Shown: in pieces, positions 15,727 through 17,919 of the stretch
How positions within the stretch are numbered: position 1 is the first letter of the stretch
Layout of the letters: the number at the start of each line of letters is the position of its first letter
Source: CAZSAT01 sp964604675
GTDB taxonomy: Bacteria > Myxococcota_A > UBA796 > CAJQPC01
Direction of reading: 5' to 3'
Assembly (NCBI GenBank): GCA_964604675.1
Contig: CAZSAT010000137.1
Location: forward strand, 1 to 17,919
DNA: 17,919 nucleotides
Translations under genes and position numbers: made by a program
The notes under the pieces: model-generated
Database searches by the model: none
What the model was told of the DNA's origin: nothing
The model's input: only the letters and a program-made list of their open reading frames with translations

Positions 15727-16370
15727 GGGGTCACCCCCCCGAGGAGCTCGGACGTTCTCAGGCGCTGCATCGCCAGCCGCATGCGGGACTTGACCGTGCC
15801 GAGCGGCGTGTCCAGCTCGCTGGCGATGACCTTCAGGGTCTTGCCCTCGAGGTAGGCCGCTCGCACCACGTGGGCTTGCTGCTCGGGCAGCTCGTCGATG
15901 GCGGCCAGCAGCTTCTCGCGCACCATCGCCGCGTCCACGACCGCGTCGGAGGCGACGAAGGTGCCCTTCACGAACGCTGGATCGTCCGGATCGGGCTCGG
16001 GGCGCCGTTCGCGCCGGATGCGGTCGATGCGCTTGTTCCGCGCGATCGTGTAGATCCAGGTGCTCGCGGCCGCCTTGTTGCGGTCGAACCTGTCGGCGCG
16101 TCGCCACACGACGAGCATGACCTCCTGGACCAGATCGGCGGCCTGGTCCGGTCGGCAGCCACCCCGCAGGTAGAAGGTCTGCAGGCGTGGGCCGAAGTGC
16201 TGGAACAGCTCGGCGAAGGCGTCGCGGTCGCCGAGGGCGATGCGCGCCATCAGGGCGTTCTGATCGGGGGCCGTCACGCGGACCACGGTACCACCGGGCC
16301 GAGCGTGCATCCGGGGCGTGAGCTGCACCAGCACCTTCGGGAGGGAGAGGGGTGGAGGGACCTGAGCCAT
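15723..16370 (-). CDS. ECF sigma factor, ECF11/RpoE-ChrR type
   Basis: A protein of 215 residues from ATG 16370. Sigma region 2 (about 40-120) includes ARIALGDRDAFAELF, ADLVQEVMLVVW and TWIYTIARNKRIDRIRRERR, followed by PDPDDPAF, typical of the ECF11 group. Region 4 (about 152-206) ends with TPLGTVKSRMRLAMQRLR. It pairs with the overlapping ChrR-like anti-sigma gene. An upstream in-frame ATG at 16508 is rejected because it would lie above the apparent autoregulatory promoter (16410-16437). The N-terminus is some 30 residues longer than usual, so GTG 16277 or ATG 16310 could be the true start; GAGG lies 7 nt before 16370 and favours it. The predicted role is transcription of oxidative/singlet-oxygen stress genes. 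Confidence 0.93.
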   Translation of the reverse strand: MAQVPPPLSLPKVLVQLTPRMHARPGGTVVRVTAPDQNALMARIALGDRDAFAELFQHFGPRLQTFYLRGGCRPDQAADLVQEVMLVVWRRADRFDRNKAAASTWIYTIARNKRIDRIRRERRPEPDPDDPAFVKGTFVASDAVVDAAMVREKLLAAIDELPEQQAHVVRAAYLEGKTLKVIASELDTPLGTVKSRMRLAMQRLRTSELLGGVTP

Positions 16371-16409
16371 CGCGACACCTCGCGGCGTGGGTGCCGCTTG
16401 TCGTGGGTC

Positions 16410-16437
16410 CCTACGCAGGGGGGGGCGCGATGGATCA
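16410..16437 (-). promoter_or_regulatory. Candidate ECF11-type promoter for the sigma/anti-sigma operon
   Basis: On the minus strand TGATCC (16437-16432) is followed after 16 nt by CGTAGG (16415-16410). The R. sphaeroides RpoE consensus, from my knowledge, is TGATCC with a downstream (CG)TAAGA element at comparable spacing. Transcription would start near 16403, leaving a leader of about 33 nt to ATG 16370 with GAGG in it. This fits autoregulation. The -10 has G where the consensus has A. Confidence 0.6.
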
Positions 16438-16472
16438 CCGGCTCCCGAGGCTGCGGCTCGAGAGGTCGCGGC

Positions 16473-16478
16473 TATACT
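16473..16478 (+). promoter_or_regulatory. Possible -10 element for the lamin-tail gene
   Basis: TATACT, a rare AT-rich hexamer in this DNA, lies 30 nt before ATG 16509 in the 138-bp divergent gap. I see no convincing -35 at 16-18 bp. GGAAGAGG (16496-16503) is a good Shine-Dalgarno, 5 nt before the ATG. Confidence 0.35.
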
Positions 16479-16508
16479 CGGCCGGCGCATTGGTCGGAAG
16501 AGGCTCAC

Positions 16509-17132
16509 ATGGTCAAGTTGTCACCGGGTCTGTGGACCCTCGTCCTCGGAACGTTCGTCGCTTGCGGAAACCCGTCGGTGGACGGCGGCGACGACACCAG
16601 CGCTGACGCCCCCGCCACCGACAGCGGCGGCGACGGCGACGGCGGCGACGGCGGCGACGGCGGCGACGGCGGCACCGAGGCCTGGCCCGTGTCCATCAAC
16701 GAGTTCATGGCCTCGAACAACAGCACCATCGCCGACGAGCACGGCGACTACACCGACTGGCTCGAGATCCACAACGGAGGCGACACCACGCTCGACCTCG
16801 GCGGCTGGACGATCACCGACGATCTCGACGAGCCGGGGATGCACACGCTCCCCTCCGGGCTCGGCATCCCGGCCGGCGACTTCCTCGTGCTCTGGGCCTC
16901 GGGCGACGTGTTGCTCGGCGACAAGCACCTGCCCTTCCGACTCAGCAAGGACGAGGACGAGATCGGGCTGTACGACGCAAACGGCACCGCCGTCGACAAG
17001 ATCCGGTACACCGCGATGGTCACCGACTATTCAGCGGCCCGCTACCCGGATGGCGCCGAAGACTGGACCATCTCCGACGCGCCCACCCCGGGCGAGGCCA
17101 ACGATCCCGGATCCTCGGCGGACGGCGCGTGA
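16509..17132 (+). CDS. Lamin-tail-domain (LTD) lipoprotein
   Basis: A protein of 207 residues. The signal peptide MVKLSPGLWTLVLGTFVAC has a lipobox-like end at Cys19. A linker rich in Gly/Asp (about 26-56, GGDGGDGGDGG) follows, then an LTD domain from about residue 61 (SINEFMASNNSTIADEHGDY, then DWLEIHN) to about 195 (APTPGEAND). Such domains are extracellular and often occur with CotH or calcium-binding modules. The start is fixed by the signal peptide and by GGAAGAGG upstream. It overlaps the following CotH gene by GTGA, so the two are probably made together. In many bacteria LTD and CotH modules lie in one polypeptide; here they are separate. The function is probably surface binding or matrix; no enzyme site is seen. 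Confidence 0.85.
   Translation: MVKLSPGLWTLVLGTFVACGNPSVDGGDDTSADAPATDSGGDGDGGDGGDGGDGGTEAWPVSINEFMASNNSTIADEHGDYTDWLEIHNGGDTTLDLGGWTITDDLDEPGMHTLPSGLGIPAGDFLVLWASGDVLLGDKHLPFRLSKDEDEIGLYDANGTAVDKIRYTAMVTDYSAARYPDGAEDWTISDAPTPGEANDPGSSADGA
16624..16675. repeat. GGCGGCGAC array in the LTD lipoprotein gene
   Basis: About four near-exact 9-bp units (GGCGGCGAC) encoding the Gly-Gly-Asp linker. It is the same unit as the larger array at 14646-14857, but inverted relative to it. Confidence 0.8.
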
Positions 17133-17919
17133 TCCTCTCCCTCGCCTTCGCGTGCACGCCCGCCTCGCTCGTGATCTCGGGAAACATCGACACAGGTGAC
17201 GGCACCGCGTCCGACACCAGCGTGGAGCACGTCGGGTCGGAGGGCACCGAGGACATCACCGGCAACGACCAGCCGACCGAGCAGGTCGACGGCCCGGGCG
17301 ACACGTCACCGGACACCGGCGGCGGTGGCGGCGAGCCCAACCACGAAGCCGACGTGCTCTTCGGGCCGACCTCCGACGTGCAGACCTTCGAGATCAGCAT
17401 CTCCGACGATGGCTACTTGAGCCTGGTCGCGGATCCCTACGAGTACGTGGAGGGCACGCTCGCCTGGGGCGACGTGGTCATGGAGCAGGTCGGGGTGAGG
17501 CTCAAGGGGCAGAACTCCTTCGAGCCGATCACCGAGAAGTCCAGCTTCAAGATCAAGTTCGACTGGATCGTGGACGGGCAGCGCTTCCTCGGGCTCTCCG
17601 ACCTGCAGCTCAACAACGCCCACGACGACTACAGCATGCTGCACGAGCGCGTGGGGTACTGGATCTTCAACGAAGCCGGTGTGCCGTCGGCGCGCTCGGG
17701 CCACGCCTGGGTCATCGTGAACGGCACCGAGTACGGGCTCTACGCCAACACCGAGGTGGTCGACAAGCGCCTGCTCCGTCACTGGTACGACGACGAGGAG
17801 GGCCCGCTGTTCGAAGGCTGGGACGTCGACTTCTACGCCAACTACATCTCGCAGTACCAGCACGAGAGCGGCGAGGACGATCGGGATGGGTCATGCTCCA
17901 CTGTGACACAGGGTGGATG
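17129..17919 (+). CDS. CotH-kinase-like secreted protein, C-terminus beyond the window
   Basis: The open frame of about 263 codons runs off the end of the window. It starts with GTG inside the LTD gene's stop. A short hydrophobic start (VILSLAFAC, Cys9) may be a minimal lipoprotein signal, as in the small Gly/Asp-rich protein. A low-complexity acidic/Thr/Gly linker follows (about 20-75), then the CotH core: VGVRLKGQNSF (121-131), KSSFKIKFDW, FLGLSDLQLNN (153-163), SMLHERVGYWIFNEAGVPSA, and VNGTEYGLYANTEVVDKRLL. The CotH family includes atypical protein kinases that phosphorylate spore-coat proteins; most bacterial members are uncharacterised. The downstream half with the catalytic Asp/Asn region lies outside. 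The final ~12 codons fit the family less well. Confidence 0.82.
   Translation, partial: MILSLAFACTPASLVISGNIDTGDGTASDTSVEHVGSEGTEDITGNDQPTEQVDGPGDTSPDTGGGGGEPNHEADVLFGPTSDVQTFEISISDDGYLSLVADPYEYVEGTLAWGDVVMEQVGVRLKGQNSFEPITEKSSFKIKFDWIVDGQRFLGLSDLQLNNAHDDYSMLHERVGYWIFNEAGVPSARSGHAWVIVNGTEYGLYANTEVVDKRLLRHWYDDEEGPLFEGWDVDFYANYISQYQHESGEDDRDGSCSTVTQGG

Noticed and set aside
16371..16508. Upstream extension of the sigma gene to ATG 16508
   Set aside because: The extension reads as low-complexity Arg/Pro/Ala and spans the divergent promoter region, including the ECF11-like promoter.

Overview
The window is very GC-rich, densely packed protein-coding DNA with no tRNA, rRNA, CRISPR array or insertion sequence that I could recognise. 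The gene content suggests a Myxococcota-type bacterium ('deltaproteobacterial'): secreted lipoproteins with Gly-Gly-Asp linkers, lamin-tail and CotH proteins, a hybrid histidine kinase, a ChrR-type ECF sigma system and strong G/C third-position bias. The phylum is an inference; no marker gene is present. Nearly every intergenic gap is under 140 bp; the longest (7680-7907) is 228 bp.

Layout. (a) 1-7679, an envelope/surface-sugar region. A GT-C-like membrane glycosyltransferase (minus, cut by the window edge) lies divergent to a tandem cyclic-nucleotide-binding protein, which overlaps a polytopic membrane protein by 4 bp (GTGA). Convergent to these is a minus-strand operon: hybrid PAS/histidine kinase/receiver protein, then a second polytopic membrane protein related to the first, then a cytosolic GT-B glycosyltransferase. 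(b) 7908-13158, metabolic genes. A DUF493 protein (minus) lies divergent to a TetR regulator, followed by a beta-keto acid cleavage enzyme (BKACE, DUF849) and both subunits of a methylcrotonyl-CoA-carboxylase-like enzyme. The last three genes overlap by 1-4 bp. A perfect 7+3+7 palindrome sits between the TetR gene and the BKACE gene and is a good operator candidate. (c) 13148-17919, envelope-stress and secreted proteins. An ECF11-type sigma factor, its ChrR-like zinc/cupin anti-sigma factor, a small Gly/Asp-rich putative lipoprotein and an HTTM membrane protein run on the minus strand and may form one transcript. Divergent from them are a lamin-tail-domain lipoprotein and a CotH-kinase-like protein (cut by the window end), again overlapping by GTGA.

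Most interesting points: the TetR-BKACE-carboxylase operon with its palindrome; an autoregulatory ECF11-type promoter visible by eye ahead of the sigma gene; a related pair of uncharacterised polytopic membrane proteins, one coupled to a cyclic nucleotide sensor and the other to a hybrid kinase plus glycosyltransferase; and inverted Gly-Gly-Asp minisatellites flanking the sigma/anti-sigma pair. I did not find a system I can call wholly new. The BKACE-carboxylase operon and the CNB-membrane protein pair are the best candidates.
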